DNA of 64,000 nt from Bradyrhizobium diversitatis (GTDB lineage: Bacteria > Pseudomonadota > Alphaproteobacteria > Rhizobiales > Xanthobacteraceae), in assembly GCF_016031635.1 (NCBI RefSeq), contig NZ_JACEGD010000007.1, positions 153,608-217,607 of the forward strand. Reading direction: 5' to 3'. Below, piece after piece: positions 54,050 through 62,701 of the stretch. Below the pieces are notes generated by a model. It ran no database searches. It saw only the letters and a list, made by a program, of their open reading frames with translations, and had not been told where the DNA came from. Each line of letters opens with the position of its first letter. Position 1 is the stretch's first letter. A program made the position numbers and the translations under genes.

Positions 54050-55192
54050 ATGTCACTAGCTGCCGAAGATACCCTCGCCGTCCTGCCGCAGCAGACGCAA
54101 TTGGTCGATTTCCGACGCAACTTCCCGCCCCCAACTCCGCTGACCAAGGAGGCGCTCAATAGCGCTCTGGTAGAATTGCAGAACTCGCCGAATCTCACCG
54201 ACGATCTTCGCTTCCCTCGCTACAATGGAAGTGAGACGGATAGGGTTGCGGGCGCTATGTGGCTCAAGCAGCGGTTCAAGTCGGACGTCTCTGAAGAGCG
54301 AATCGTCCTGTCGAACGGAACCCAAAGTACCGCGCTAATGGTGCTTGCTCAAATTGCCAGGCCAGGGGGCGTACTGCTCACTGAGGAGCTCACCTATCCT
54401 GCCATGAAACCGCTGGCACGGCTGCTAGGAATCCAGGTTCACGGTGTCGATATGGATGCGGACGGACTCCGTCCCGACGCGTTGGCCAGCGTTGCCCGGA
54501 AGACCGGTGCAAAGGTATTTCACTGCATCCCCACATTCCAAAACCCGACAACCGCGATCATGCCGGCGGAGCGTCGGCAAGAGATCGCAGAAGTTGCCCG
54601 CATGCACGATCTCCAAATCTTGGAAGACGACATTTACGGCGTCTTGCTCGAAGACGGTCCGCCGCCGGTGGCCTCTTATGCGCCTGAGCGCACCTGGTAC
54701 ATGCTTGGCCTGAGCAAATCGCTGTCGCTTCAGCTGCGGATTACCTACCTTCTGACTCCTGAAGGCGCTGTTCCTAGCCAATATTTTTGGCCGGCGACGA
54801 TGACTACAAACTGGATGCCGGCACCGCTTCCGACCGAGGTGGCAACGAAGTGGGTTCTTGATGGGACAGCAGCTCGGCTTCTTTCGTCTGTCCGCAGGGA
54901 GACAGCTGAGCGTCACCTCATTGCCAACGACGTCCTGCGCGGAATCCAGCTTCGCAGTCACCCTCAGTGTTATCATCTTTGGGTCGATCTGCCTTCCGGT
55001 TGGTCCTCAGATGCCTTCGCCGAGAGAGCGCGGCGGATCGGCATTTTCGTGTCTTCCACCCGCTCGTTTGCCGTCTCTGAAGCTTCTGCACCGAACAAGG
55101 TACGACTCGGTCTTGGTGTCCCCAATGACCCTGGCGTACTCAAGGTCAGCCTTGAAGCTCTGCGGGATCTCATGAGCGACGAGCCTTACTGA
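54050..55192 (+). CDS. PLP aminotransferase of the MocR/2-aminoadipate type (no HTH)
   Basis: The protein has 380 aa from ATG 54050, preceded by GGAG. LDFRRNFPP-like opening, LRFPRYNGSETDRVAGAMWLKQRF, IVLSNGTQSTALMVLAQIARPGG, LTEELTYPAMKPLARLLGIQVHGVDMDADGL, HCIPTFQNPTTAIM, ILEDDIYGVLL, and GLSKSLSLQLRITYLL with the PLP lysine (the usual Pro-Gly-Leu-Arg after it is altered to Leu-Gln-Leu-Arg). This is the aminotransferase half of MocR-type regulators, here without any DNA-binding domain, so an enzyme rather than a regulator. It is the second aminotransferase in the cluster. Confidence 0.86.
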   Translation: MSLAAEDTLAVLPQQTQLVDFRRNFPPPTPLTKEALNSALVELQNSPNLTDDLRFPRYNGSETDRVAGAMWLKQRFKSDVSEERIVLSNGTQSTALMVLAQIARPGGVLLTEELTYPAMKPLARLLGIQVHGVDMDADGLRPDALASVARKTGAKVFHCIPTFQNPTTAIMPAERRQEIAEVARMHDLQILEDDIYGVLLEDGPPPVASYAPERTWYMLGLSKSLSLQLRITYLLTPEGAVPSQYFWPATMTTNWMPAPLPTEVATKWVLDGTAARLLSSVRRETAERHLIANDVLRGIQLRSHPQCYHLWVDLPSGWSSDAFAERARRIGIFVSSTRSFAVSEASAPNKVRLGLGVPNDPGVLKVSLEALRDLMSDEPY

Positions 55193-55260
55193 GACGTTCA
55201 TGTGGGCGGCTGACCACTTTCGTTGGCCAACCGCCTCAGGGACTTGAAGCGGCAGACCCT

Positions 55261-55812
55261 ATGATCAACAACGACACGATGATTGACAGAGGCATGTGGT
55301 CCCACGCCGTCGCGTCGCCACACAGCGACATTGCAATTCGACGAATCAGCGAAGAAGAGGGGCTGCCGCTAAGAGATATTGGTCTAGCGCCAGCTCCATC
55401 GAAGCCACCTCCCGCCTTTGGCTATGCGGTTGAGCTTTTTCATCTCGGACTCTTCGCGAACGAGGCGCTCGTCTCTGTTGGTACCTTCATTCTGGAGGAT
55501 CTCCCATCGGCTGATGCCTCGACCTATTCGGTCAAGCAAAATCATTGGAGGTTGCGTGGAATGGCAACTCTTCCTGATCATCGCGGGAAGGGGTACGCGT
55601 CCGCCGTTCTGGACCGTGGGATCTGGGAGATCGTCTTCCGACAGGGACGTCTTCTGTGGTTCAACGGCCGCTCAGCGGCCGCGCAATTTTATCGCGCTCG
55701 GGGATTTCGCCAGATCGGTCACGAGCGAATTATTCCAGGCCTCCAGCCCCATTTTCGCTTCTCGATGGATTTGAGTGACAAGCTTTTGGCAATGGAAGAA
55801 AGGAAACGATAG
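55261..55812 (+). CDS. GNAT-family N-acetyltransferase
   Basis: The protein has 183 aa (ATG 55261, or ATG 55279 inside). Acetyl-CoA-binding motif A: WRLRGMATLPDHRGKGYASAVLDRGI, with the RGKGYA pyrophosphate loop. Then LLWFNGRSAAAQFYRARGFRQIG, the usual C-terminal strand. It transfers acetyl from acetyl-CoA to an amine. Its stop overlaps the next GTG by 1 nt (TAGTG), so it begins a tightly packed seven-gene run. An acetylated amino compound could be the substrate of the DoeB-like deacylase two genes on. Confidence 0.88.
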   Translation: MINNDTMIDRGMWSHAVASPHSDIAIRRISEEEGLPLRDIGLAPAPSKPPPAFGYAVELFHLGLFANEALVSVGTFILEDLPSADASTYSVKQNHWRLRGMATLPDHRGKGYASAVLDRGIWEIVFRQGRLLWFNGRSAAAQFYRARGFRQIGHERIIPGLQPHFRFSMDLSDKLLAMEERKR

Positions 55813-56645
55813 TGGATACCTCTCTTCAGCGGCCCACTCAATCGTGGTCCCGCTACGACAAGATATCGGCCCAATATGATCGTTCCAGGCCAGGCTATCC
55901 CGCAGAAGCGGTTCAGCTGATCCTTGACCGTGCGGCGTCTGTACGCACCCGCAAGCCTATCATCATCGACGTCGGCAGCGGCACCGGCATTTTCACACGG
56001 ATGCTCGCCAGCACGGTGGAAGACACCGAGGTCATCGGGGTCGAGCCGAACGAAGCAATGATATCTCGTGCGCGGCAGACCGCTTCGACGGGGAAGATCG
56101 TCTATCATTCTGCGCCGGCGGAATGTCTGCCCTTTTTAGACTCGTCGATCGCTTTGATCTCTGCGGCGGGCTCCGCCCAATTGTTCGACCGCAAAACGTT
56201 CTACCTTGAGGCACGGAGAGTTCTCGTCGACACAGGCTGCTTGGCAATCATCCAGAACAAACGCGATCTCCAGTCGAGCGGTCTGCTTCGAGCGTTTGAG
56301 ACATTCATGGAGGCTCGAGTTACGGGATATCGCACCGGGCGCTTTGCTGACAACGGCGGCGGCCATTCGGCAGCCCCGTTTGCCGACGAACTACGTCAGT
56401 GCAACGTACTTCAATTCGATGGCGCCAACGTCATCCCGTGGGACCGCGTCTTTACCGAAGACACGTTTGTCGACTTTGCATTCTCAACCATTCAGCTTCA
56501 GATGGCCGCGGAATCGTTCGGTCGGGACGTGATCGAAACTGAACTGCGTGAGCTTGTTGCCGAAGTCGCCGATACTGATGGCCAGCTCAGAGCTGCGTAT
56601 CGAACGGAAATTACGTGGGCTTCCAAACCCCACTCTCTCGGCTAG
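55812..56645 (+). CDS. Class I SAM-dependent methyltransferase (UbiE-like)
   Basis: The protein has 277 aa from GTG 55812, overlapping the GNAT stop. RYDKISAQYDRSRPGYP opening, motif I IIIDVGSGTGIFTRMLA, motif II VIGVEPNEAMISRARQ, then SAPAECLPFLDSSIALISAAGSAQLFDRKTFYLEARRVL. It fits the small-molecule C-, N- or O-methyltransferase group. It is not closely related to the duplicated methyltransferase pair. The target is unknown, presumably the cluster's product. Confidence 0.88.
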   Translation: MDTSLQRPTQSWSRYDKISAQYDRSRPGYPAEAVQLILDRAASVRTRKPIIIDVGSGTGIFTRMLASTVEDTEVIGVEPNEAMISRARQTASTGKIVYHSAPAECLPFLDSSIALISAAGSAQLFDRKTFYLEARRVLVDTGCLAIIQNKRDLQSSGLLRAFETFMEARVTGYRTGRFADNGGGHSAAPFADELRQCNVLQFDGANVIPWDRVFTEDTFVDFAFSTIQLQMAAESFGRDVIETELRELVAEVADTDGQLRAAYRTEITWASKPHSLG

Positions 56646-56655
56646 AGGGATCGAA

Positions 56656-57675
56656 ATGTCGAAAAGCCCAATTTGGTCAGATGTCGATTTTGACAAGGAG
56701 GGAGTCCAGAAAGGCTTCTTGCGCCTGCCCACGTCACGACACGAATCCGCTTACGGATCCATCCTAATCCCGGTCGCCAGCATCCGAAACGGGGGCGGAC
56801 CACGCGTCATTGTTGTCGCTGGCAACCACGGTGATGAGTACGAAGGACAGATCGTCGTCATGAACCTCATGAGGACGCTACGACACGACGAAGTACGAGG
56901 GCATATCGTTCTGCTTTCAGCTCTTAATGCTCCAGCAGTGTATGCCGGCAGAAGGACGTCTCCATATGACGGTGGCAATCTAAACCGGGTTTTCCCCGGG
57001 CGGCCGGATGGCGGCCCCACCGAAGCCATCGCACATTTTTTTGAAACAACATTGCTTCCGGGAGCGGATTTGGTGGTCGATCTGCATTCAGGAGGAAGTT
57101 CTCTAGAATACATACCATCGGCAGTTATAGTGAACTCGGCCGAAGAAAGCAGGCTCCGGAAGCTACTGGCTCTGTTGCGGATTTTCGGTTTCCCAGTGAG
57201 CTTTGTAACAGATGCTCCCAGCGGGGCCAACCGCAGCCTAGCTGCAGCATGTGAACGAGCCGGTGGCATACCCTGCCTCTCTAGCGAATTGGGCGGTGGG
57301 GCAACGGTGTCCATCGCAACTCTGAAATTGGCCGAAGAGGCAACTCGTCGCGTCCTCGAGCACATCGGCTCTATCCGTTCAGTTCACGGCCAAAAACAGC
57401 CAGCGCCGATTGCTCTATATCGACGAGTTCCTTTCAAGGACTTCGTCTTTGCACCCTGCGGAGGAGTATTCGAGCCGTTGGTTCGGCTCGGGGAGCTCGT
57501 CGACCGCGGCTCCGACGCCGGGCTCATCCACACCCCCTCCGAGCCATGGGCTCCGCCGCGACGAATTCAGTTCGCCCAGTCTGGTCTTGTATTGTGCAGA
57601 AGGTTCACAGCTCTAACAGCACCCGGGGACTGCTTGTTCAATGTGGGGATACCGTTCACCGAGGCTGACCAATGA
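56656..57675 (+). CDS. Succinylglutamate desuccinylase/aspartoacylase-family deacylase (DoeB-like)
   Basis: The protein has 339 aa from ATG 56656, with GAGGGA 6 nt upstream. Zinc carboxypeptidase-like core: VIVVAGNHGDEYEGQIVVMNLMRTL (zinc ligands His and Glu), GGNLNRVFPGRPDGGPTEAIAHFFETTLLPGADLVVDLHSGGSSLEYIPS (third ligand His), and SELGGGATVS. Closest named relatives are AstE, aspartoacylase and the N-acetyl-diaminobutyrate deacetylase DoeB. It hydrolyses an N-acyl amino acid. No ectoine genes are here, so the substrate is probably another N-acyl amino compound, possibly that made by the GNAT. ATGA overlap with the MFS gene. Confidence 0.88.
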   Translation: MSKSPIWSDVDFDKEGVQKGFLRLPTSRHESAYGSILIPVASIRNGGGPRVIVVAGNHGDEYEGQIVVMNLMRTLRHDEVRGHIVLLSALNAPAVYAGRRTSPYDGGNLNRVFPGRPDGGPTEAIAHFFETTLLPGADLVVDLHSGGSSLEYIPSAVIVNSAEESRLRKLLALLRIFGFPVSFVTDAPSGANRSLAAACERAGGIPCLSSELGGGATVSIATLKLAEEATRRVLEHIGSIRSVHGQKQPAPIALYRRVPFKDFVFAPCGGVFEPLVRLGELVDRGSDAGLIHTPSEPWAPPRRIQFAQSGLVLCRRFTALTAPGDCLFNVGIPFTEADQ

Positions 57676-59138
57676 GCGGAAGCAGCATTTGGGACAGTCT
57701 CCTGCGAGCCAGCCTCAACGTCGCCTGCGTACCCAAGCGCGAATCAGACGTTCGCAAGCGCAATGTTCTGTTGGTCTCAATTCTTAGCCTGACGCAATTC
57801 TTGATCATAATGAATACGACGGCAGTGAACGTTGCCCTCTTCGCCGTTTCGAAGGACTTTCAAACACCATTCACACAAGTTCGGTGGGTTGCGAATGCGT
57901 ACGCAATCACCTTCGCCGGGTTCCTCTTAGTTGGGGGCGATCTTTGCGATAAGACCGGAGCCGGGAGATCATTCCTTCTTGGGGCTTTCATACTTGCGCT
58001 TGGCTTGCTTGGGTCGGCACTCGCCGGCGGGCCTAAGGCACTCAGCGCAAGCCTTGCTGTTCAGGGCGCTGGAGCTGCTTTTCTGACTCCCGCGATTTAC
58101 GCAGCCATCGCGGATGCGTTTCCAAACACGATATCGAAAGCCAGAGCGATCGGCATCTGGGCGGCGCTTGCCGGGACAGCTCAGGCTGTTGGGCCCATCC
58201 TTGGAGGGACAATCGTCGAATTCTACGGTTGGCGGTGGATTTTCTGGTTGGAGCTCCTCATCGTCACCGCCCTTATGAGCATAGTCGTATACCCCGCATG
58301 GACAGCGCCGAGGAAGACCCCGATAGTTCACCGGCCACGGCTGCACCGCGTCCTGATGAGAACCGGCCTCCTCTTCGTCGGCCCAACTCTGCTCGTCTCC
58401 GCCGTCATGGGATACGCAGCTGAAGGATCAAGCTTTTGGGTCGCTATTCTTGCTGCCGCAAGCGCAACCTCTCTAGGCATCTTGATTTTCTCGGAATGGT
58501 TCAGCCGCGATGCGTTCCTTCCTCCGAACGTCGCAGCAAATAGGACCTTCATTTTCGTGAATGCGATCGGATGCTGTCTAAATTTTACTTACTATGGCGT
58601 CAGCTTTCTCCTCGCATTTCATCTCCTAGCCTCGCGCAATTTGACGGCGGCCGAAACTGGTCTCGCATTCTTCCCGCTCGCGGCAATGATGTGCCTGGGC
58701 CCGGCCGCGACTACGAAGCTTGCGCGATCACATTCGCAGCGCAACATCATGTTGATCGGCCTCGGCATTGCTGTCGCAGGACTCGGGATGACGATCGCGG
58801 GCATTTTTCTCATTGAGAGCGGCGTCACGGTGATGACGATGCTGTCGATGAGCTGCTTTGGCATAGGCCTCACGGCTCCTGCGATGTCCACGATGCTGCT
58901 CATCGTGCTTCCTTCGCACCGCGGCGTGGTTGTCAGCTGTTTGACCATGACCCGTCAGCTCGGCTGTGCACTTGGCGTCGCCACATTCGGTGGCCTTCTT
59001 GCACGGCCACCTCTGACGCCTGATGACCCCCTTGTCACCGCTGCACAACTAGCAACGGTAGCGATCGGTGTCGCTCTCGTGGCAGCCTATTTCCTGCCGC
59101 TAGAGGTCAGGGAAGAAAGCACAGGGAGCGAAGCGTGA
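57672..59138 (+). CDS. MFS drug/metabolite exporter (DHA2, EmrB/QacA type)
   Basis: The protein has 488 aa with about 14 membrane segments. ILSLTQFLIIMNTTAVNVAL (motif D1-like), VRWVANAYAITFAGFLLVGGDLCDKTGAGRSFLLG (motif A), QGAGAAFLTPAIYAAIADAFP and AVGPILGGTIVEFYGWRWIFWLE (motif C). The proton-driven exporter family removes drugs or secretes natural products. It is coupled to the deacylase (ATGA) and the deacetylase-fold gene (TGATG), so it presumably exports a product or intermediate of the same cluster. Confidence 0.92.
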   Translation: MSGSSIWDSLLRASLNVACVPKRESDVRKRNVLLVSILSLTQFLIIMNTTAVNVALFAVSKDFQTPFTQVRWVANAYAITFAGFLLVGGDLCDKTGAGRSFLLGAFILALGLLGSALAGGPKALSASLAVQGAGAAFLTPAIYAAIADAFPNTISKARAIGIWAALAGTAQAVGPILGGTIVEFYGWRWIFWLELLIVTALMSIVVYPAWTAPRKTPIVHRPRLHRVLMRTGLLFVGPTLLVSAVMGYAAEGSSFWVAILAAASATSLGILIFSEWFSRDAFLPPNVAANRTFIFVNAIGCCLNFTYYGVSFLLAFHLLASRNLTAAETGLAFFPLAAMMCLGPAATTKLARSHSQRNIMLIGLGIAVAGLGMTIAGIFLIESGVTVMTMLSMSCFGIGLTAPAMSTMLLIVLPSHRGVVVSCLTMTRQLGCALGVATFGGLLARPPLTPDDPLVTAAQLATVAIGVALVAAYFLPLEVREESTGSEA

Positions 59139-60043
59139 TGGACGTCGCTCGACTTGGACCTATTCATGGCAGCGGTTCGAAACGAATTCGCCTCCCAAAT
59201 GACGCGCGGCTCGCGCTTTGGGTTTGCCCGAATGTTGAGCATTACGAATTTCTACCCGATCCTGGAAAAACGCGAAATCCCTGGCCGCGGACGCCCCACC
59301 CCGACATTCTTGGCTACAGTCTTCGGGACTATGGAAATCGTGTTGGTCTCTGGCGAATGCTCGAAGTGCTCGACGAGTACCGCGTCCCCTGCACGGCGTC
59401 GCTCAACGCTGCCGTTTTTGCACATTATCCCGAGATTCTTGACGCATGCGAAAAGCGCAATTGGGATTACATGCTTCACGGCATGTACAACACTCGATAT
59501 CTTTGGAATCTGAGTGAGGAAGACGAGCGAGACGCAATTTGGCAGTCGTTGCGTCTATTTGAGAAATTCACAGGGCGGCAGCCGGCTGGTTGGTTTTCTC
59601 CATCGGTCTCGCACACGTTGAGAACGCCTGACCTCGTAGCGGAGGCCGGCTTTCAGTACTACTGCGACTTCTATCATGACGACCAGCCGACGCCGATAAG
59701 GGTCCGCAACGGCACCCTGGTGTCGTTGCCGTATCAAATGGATTTGAATGACGCGGTTTTGTTTGCTCGTTCCTGCGAAGGAGACGACTTCCTTCGTGTA
59801 GCTCGGGACATGTTTGATACCCTCTATGCGGAAGGTGCCGAGGCCTGTCGCGTCATGAACATGGCCATTCACCCCTATATAAGTGGTCGTCCCCAGAGGA
59901 TACGATTTCTCGACAAAGCACTCGATTACATTCTATCGCACTCCGGCGTTTGGCTCGCCACCGGCGCCGAGCTGACAAATTGGTATCGCGATAGCTTGCT
60001 GCGTGGAGGTGACGAGGAGGATAACAATGTCGACCAAACCTGA
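59138..60043 (+). CDS. Polysaccharide deacetylase-fold protein (PuuE-like), first of two
   Basis: The protein has 301 aa from ATG 59138 in a TGATG overlap with the MFS stop. NodB-fold with the allantoinase PuuE-like opening RLALWVCPNVEHYEF, then LGYSLRDYGNRVGLWRMLEVLDEYRVPCTASLNAAVFAHYPEILDACEKRNWDYMLHGMYNTRY and AGWFSPSVSHTLRTPDLVAEAGFQYYCDF. The DDG of chitin deacetylases is absent and metal ligands are altered, which suggests amide hydrolysis of a small compound. A paralogue follows, overlapping by 17 nt. Confidence 0.87.
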   Translation: MDVARLGPIHGSGSKRIRLPNDARLALWVCPNVEHYEFLPDPGKTRNPWPRTPHPDILGYSLRDYGNRVGLWRMLEVLDEYRVPCTASLNAAVFAHYPEILDACEKRNWDYMLHGMYNTRYLWNLSEEDERDAIWQSLRLFEKFTGRQPAGWFSPSVSHTLRTPDLVAEAGFQYYCDFYHDDQPTPIRVRNGTLVSLPYQMDLNDAVLFARSCEGDDFLRVARDMFDTLYAEGAEACRVMNMAIHPYISGRPQRIRFLDKALDYILSHSGVWLATGAELTNWYRDSLLRGGDEEDNNVDQT

Positions 60044-60944
60044 ACGAGGCATGGATCATGACCTCTATGCTTACAGCCCGATAGGTGGTCGAGCACATAT
60101 TCACGGGCAGGAAAGCGGAACTCTTTATGTGTATATTCTCCTTTACCTAGAATACTGGGCGTTTGACCGGGGTCCTGACGCATATCCTGATCCACGTTTT
60201 GCCGCTGAGTATGGATCCTATTTTCCAGAATTCAGAACGTGGTCCTACCGGGAATACGGCAATCGAGTCGGGATCTATCGCATCCTTAAGCTTTTCGATC
60301 GGGAGAGAATAAAGCCAGCGGTTCCGGTGAACGCATTTGTTACGCAGATTCATCCGGAGCTCGTTGATGAGATCAAGCGGCGTGGTTGGGAGATCATCGC
60401 TCATGGGCTGAGTGCGGACAGAATGATCACGAGCCGGATGACACTTGATGAGGAACGGAATGAAATTTTCAGAACACGAGACCTGCTAACTGCCGCGTTT
60501 GGCTGTCAGCCTCGGGGATGGCTCGGGCAGGACTTTGGGGGGACGGCCAGAACGAGCGAGATCCTGACCCAGGCGGGATTTACGTACACGTTGGATTGGG
60601 CGAACGATGAGTTGCCTTATCGACAAACCGGCAGCAACGGCCTGTACGCCGTGCCCGCTTTTCCGGATTTCGATGACGTCGAGGCGCTTTGGTTGAGACG
60701 GTTACCCTTGGAGAGGTTTACGAGTCTCATTTCTGAAGCTGTGAATAGGATTGAGCACGAAGAGGCTTGGGGCAGAATTCTTGGTGTTGGTGTCCACCCC
60801 TGGGTGTTTGGGGCGTCTCATCGAATAAAATATCTGAGCGCCATTTTGGCATCCCTCAAAGAACATCCGAAAATCAAGATCGTTACACCAGGCGCCGTCA
60901 TCGATGGCCTCGCGGCCCCAAACGATAATCATCGAAATCGTTGA
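60027..60944 (+). CDS. Polysaccharide deacetylase-fold protein (PuuE-like), second of two
   Basis: The protein has 305 aa from ATG 60027, with a strong AGGAGG 7 nt upstream inside the previous gene. It shares the architecture of the upstream paralogue: LYVYILLYLEYWAFDRGPDAY, TWSYREYGNRVGIYRILKLFDRERIKPAVPVNAFVTQIHPELVDEIKRRGWEIIAHG, RGWLGQDFGGTARTSEILTQAGFTYTLDW and GVHPWVFGASHRIKYL. HPW and AHG histidines resemble the PuuE metal ligands. The two may form a heteromer or act on successive amides. Confidence 0.87.
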   Translation: MSTKPERGMDHDLYAYSPIGGRAHIHGQESGTLYVYILLYLEYWAFDRGPDAYPDPRFAAEYGSYFPEFRTWSYREYGNRVGIYRILKLFDRERIKPAVPVNAFVTQIHPELVDEIKRRGWEIIAHGLSADRMITSRMTLDEERNEIFRTRDLLTAAFGCQPRGWLGQDFGGTARTSEILTQAGFTYTLDWANDELPYRQTGSNGLYAVPAFPDFDDVEALWLRRLPLERFTSLISEAVNRIEHEEAWGRILGVGVHPWVFGASHRIKYLSAILASLKEHPKIKIVTPGAVIDGLAAPNDNHRNR

Positions 60945-60953
60945 GGCCTTCCC

Positions 60954-61832
60954 ATGCAGAGAGACATCACCTTCAAGACGCGCGATCGAGTAGAACTGCG
61001 AGGCTGGTTCTTTGCTCCGGATGCTGCCAGCACACGGCTCCCATGCATCGTTATGACGCACGGATTAACGGTGCAGATCGAGCACGGACTAGCGAAATTC
61101 GCTGAGTCTCTGACCGAGAGAGGGTTCGCTGTTCTCGCCTACGACCATCGCGGGTGGGGACGGAGTGACGGCGAGCCGCGGCATGAGTCTGACCCTTTCA
61201 GACAGATGCATGACACTCGTGATGCCATCACATTCGCGACAATGCTGCCGGAGATTGATCCTGAGCGAATTGGCCTGTGGGGCACAAGCTACTCTGGGGG
61301 AACAGCACTCATGGTGGCGGCAGTCGATCGAAGGATTCGATGTGTAGTGGCCGTCGCGCCCCTGATCAGCGGATCTGCCATGGTGAACTGCCATATCGCA
61401 TCCACCGATTGGGCTTTGTACCGGACGCAATTTGAGGACGCCCGTCGTCGCGAGTTGGAAGAGGGAACGATACAATACCGCGTTCATACAACCGTGCAGG
61501 AAACGATCAATTGGTATAAGGACGTCGATCTGGAAGGCACTTGGAACAATGAGATATCCGTCATCTCTCACGACATGATGATGGAGTTCGAACCCGGCGA
61601 CTACGTGTCCCGCATATCGCCAACTCCGCTCTTAATGGTCCTGGCAGATAACGACACCCGTTGCCTCACCGATCTTCAGCTCGACGCCTACAACCGGGCC
61701 CGCGAACCAAAGCAACTCGTCCTTATTCATGGCGGACACTATGAAGCCTATGTGCGTCAATTTGCGACGGCGAGCAAGGCGACGTGCGATTGGTTTACCA
61801 AGCACCTAACGACATCCGCGATGCATCTTTAA
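60954..61832 (+). CDS. Alpha/beta hydrolase
   Basis: The protein has 292 aa. DRVELRGWFFAPD, IVMTHGLTVQIEHGLAKFAESLTERGFAVLAYDHRGWGRSDGEPRHESDPFRQMHD, nucleophile elbow IGLWGTSYSGGTALMVAAV (Ser in GxSYSGG), acid in LMVLADNDTRCL, and His in LIHGGHYEAY. It is close to the X-Pro dipeptidyl-peptidase/acetyl xylan esterase-like group. It hydrolyses an ester, thioester or peptide-like bond. It starts 10 bp after the deacetylase gene and ends the packed run. Confidence 0.9.
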   Translation: MQRDITFKTRDRVELRGWFFAPDAASTRLPCIVMTHGLTVQIEHGLAKFAESLTERGFAVLAYDHRGWGRSDGEPRHESDPFRQMHDTRDAITFATMLPEIDPERIGLWGTSYSGGTALMVAAVDRRIRCVVAVAPLISGSAMVNCHIASTDWALYRTQFEDARRRELEEGTIQYRVHTTVQETINWYKDVDLEGTWNNEISVISHDMMMEFEPGDYVSRISPTPLLMVLADNDTRCLTDLQLDAYNRAREPKQLVLIHGGHYEAYVRQFATASKATCDWFTKHLTTSAMHL

Positions 61833-61992
61833 AACGGTGATACCCCACGTTGCGAAGCCAACGCTCCTAACGTGTTTGTTTCGAAAGGAGGCGTTGTGAG
61901 TCTGACAACCACACCGAACATTTGCTCAAGAACATGGTCCGACGTCTGCATAGAGCGTGCAGGAGCGCCTAGCGCACAGGAAGACACATTCC

Positions 61993-62655
61993 ATGTCAGG
62001 AATCGGTAATAAGGATATCGCGCATGAGGCGCGGGAGACGGTGTGGGTGCCCGATGAAGGTCGGCGGGGATGGCTTAGACCTGAACGCGAAGTCATTGAG
62101 GTTGCCAAGCGCTTATTTGCGAAAGGTTCTCGTGCAGCCATAGACGTTGCATGTGGAGTCGGTCGTCACGCGCTGGGGTTGGCAGAAATCGGATTTGCCG
62201 TTTCGGCCACAGATCTTTCGGACGCAGCTCTCAATCAGTTGAGAGAAGAAGCTGGGATAAGAGCACTCGATATTGACGTTACTTTGGCGTCCATGACTGC
62301 GTTGCCCTACCTGGATCACTCGTTCGACTACGCGCTGGCATACAATGTCTCCTGTCATGGGGACGGCTCTGTTGCCAGAGCCGCAATAGCCGAGGCACGC
62401 CGCGTCCTCAGAAAAGGGGGCATTCTTCAAGCCACCATGTTGTCCACGCGGAGCACCACGCGGCAGAGCGGCGGAACGATTGCCGCCGGGCCATTCGGTG
62501 GGGGGCACGATAATCGAGATCATGACCCTGGCATCTTCTGCGACACCGATACTCTGAAAGTGTTCTTAGCCGGTTTCGAGTGGCTGCAGGTTGAAGATCG
62601 GCCGCGTGGAGGGTCCGGGTACCGGTATTGGCACATCGTCGTGGAGCGCGCTTAA
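61993..62655 (+). CDS. Class I SAM methyltransferase, copy 2 of the duplicated pair
   Basis: The protein has 220 aa from ATG 61993, with AGGAAG about 9 nt upstream. Paralogue of the methyltransferase at 47014-47682: shared WLRPE.EV, CGVGRHALGLAEIGFAVSATDLSD, ASMTALPYLDHSFDYALAYNVSCHGDGSVARAAIAEARRVLRKGGILQATMLSTRS, FCDT and FEWLQVEDR. It differs mainly at the N-terminus (lacking AYRAWDEQWA) and in motif I (DVACG for DLGCG). It is followed by an RpiR paralogue, as in the other copy. Confidence 0.88.
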   Translation: MSGIGNKDIAHEARETVWVPDEGRRGWLRPEREVIEVAKRLFAKGSRAAIDVACGVGRHALGLAEIGFAVSATDLSDAALNQLREEAGIRALDIDVTLASMTALPYLDHSFDYALAYNVSCHGDGSVARAAIAEARRVLRKGGILQATMLSTRSTTRQSGGTIAAGPFGGGHDNRDHDPGIFCDTDTLKVFLAGFEWLQVEDRPRGGSGYRYWHIVVERA

Positions 62656-62701
62656 CAAGAAAAGGACCTTCCCTTGGAGATATGCTGGCGCGGCTGTTGC
62701 G

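Noticed and set aside
58600..58620. GCGTCAGCTTTCTC, partly tts-box-like
   Set aside because: It lies within the coding sequence of the MFS exporter.
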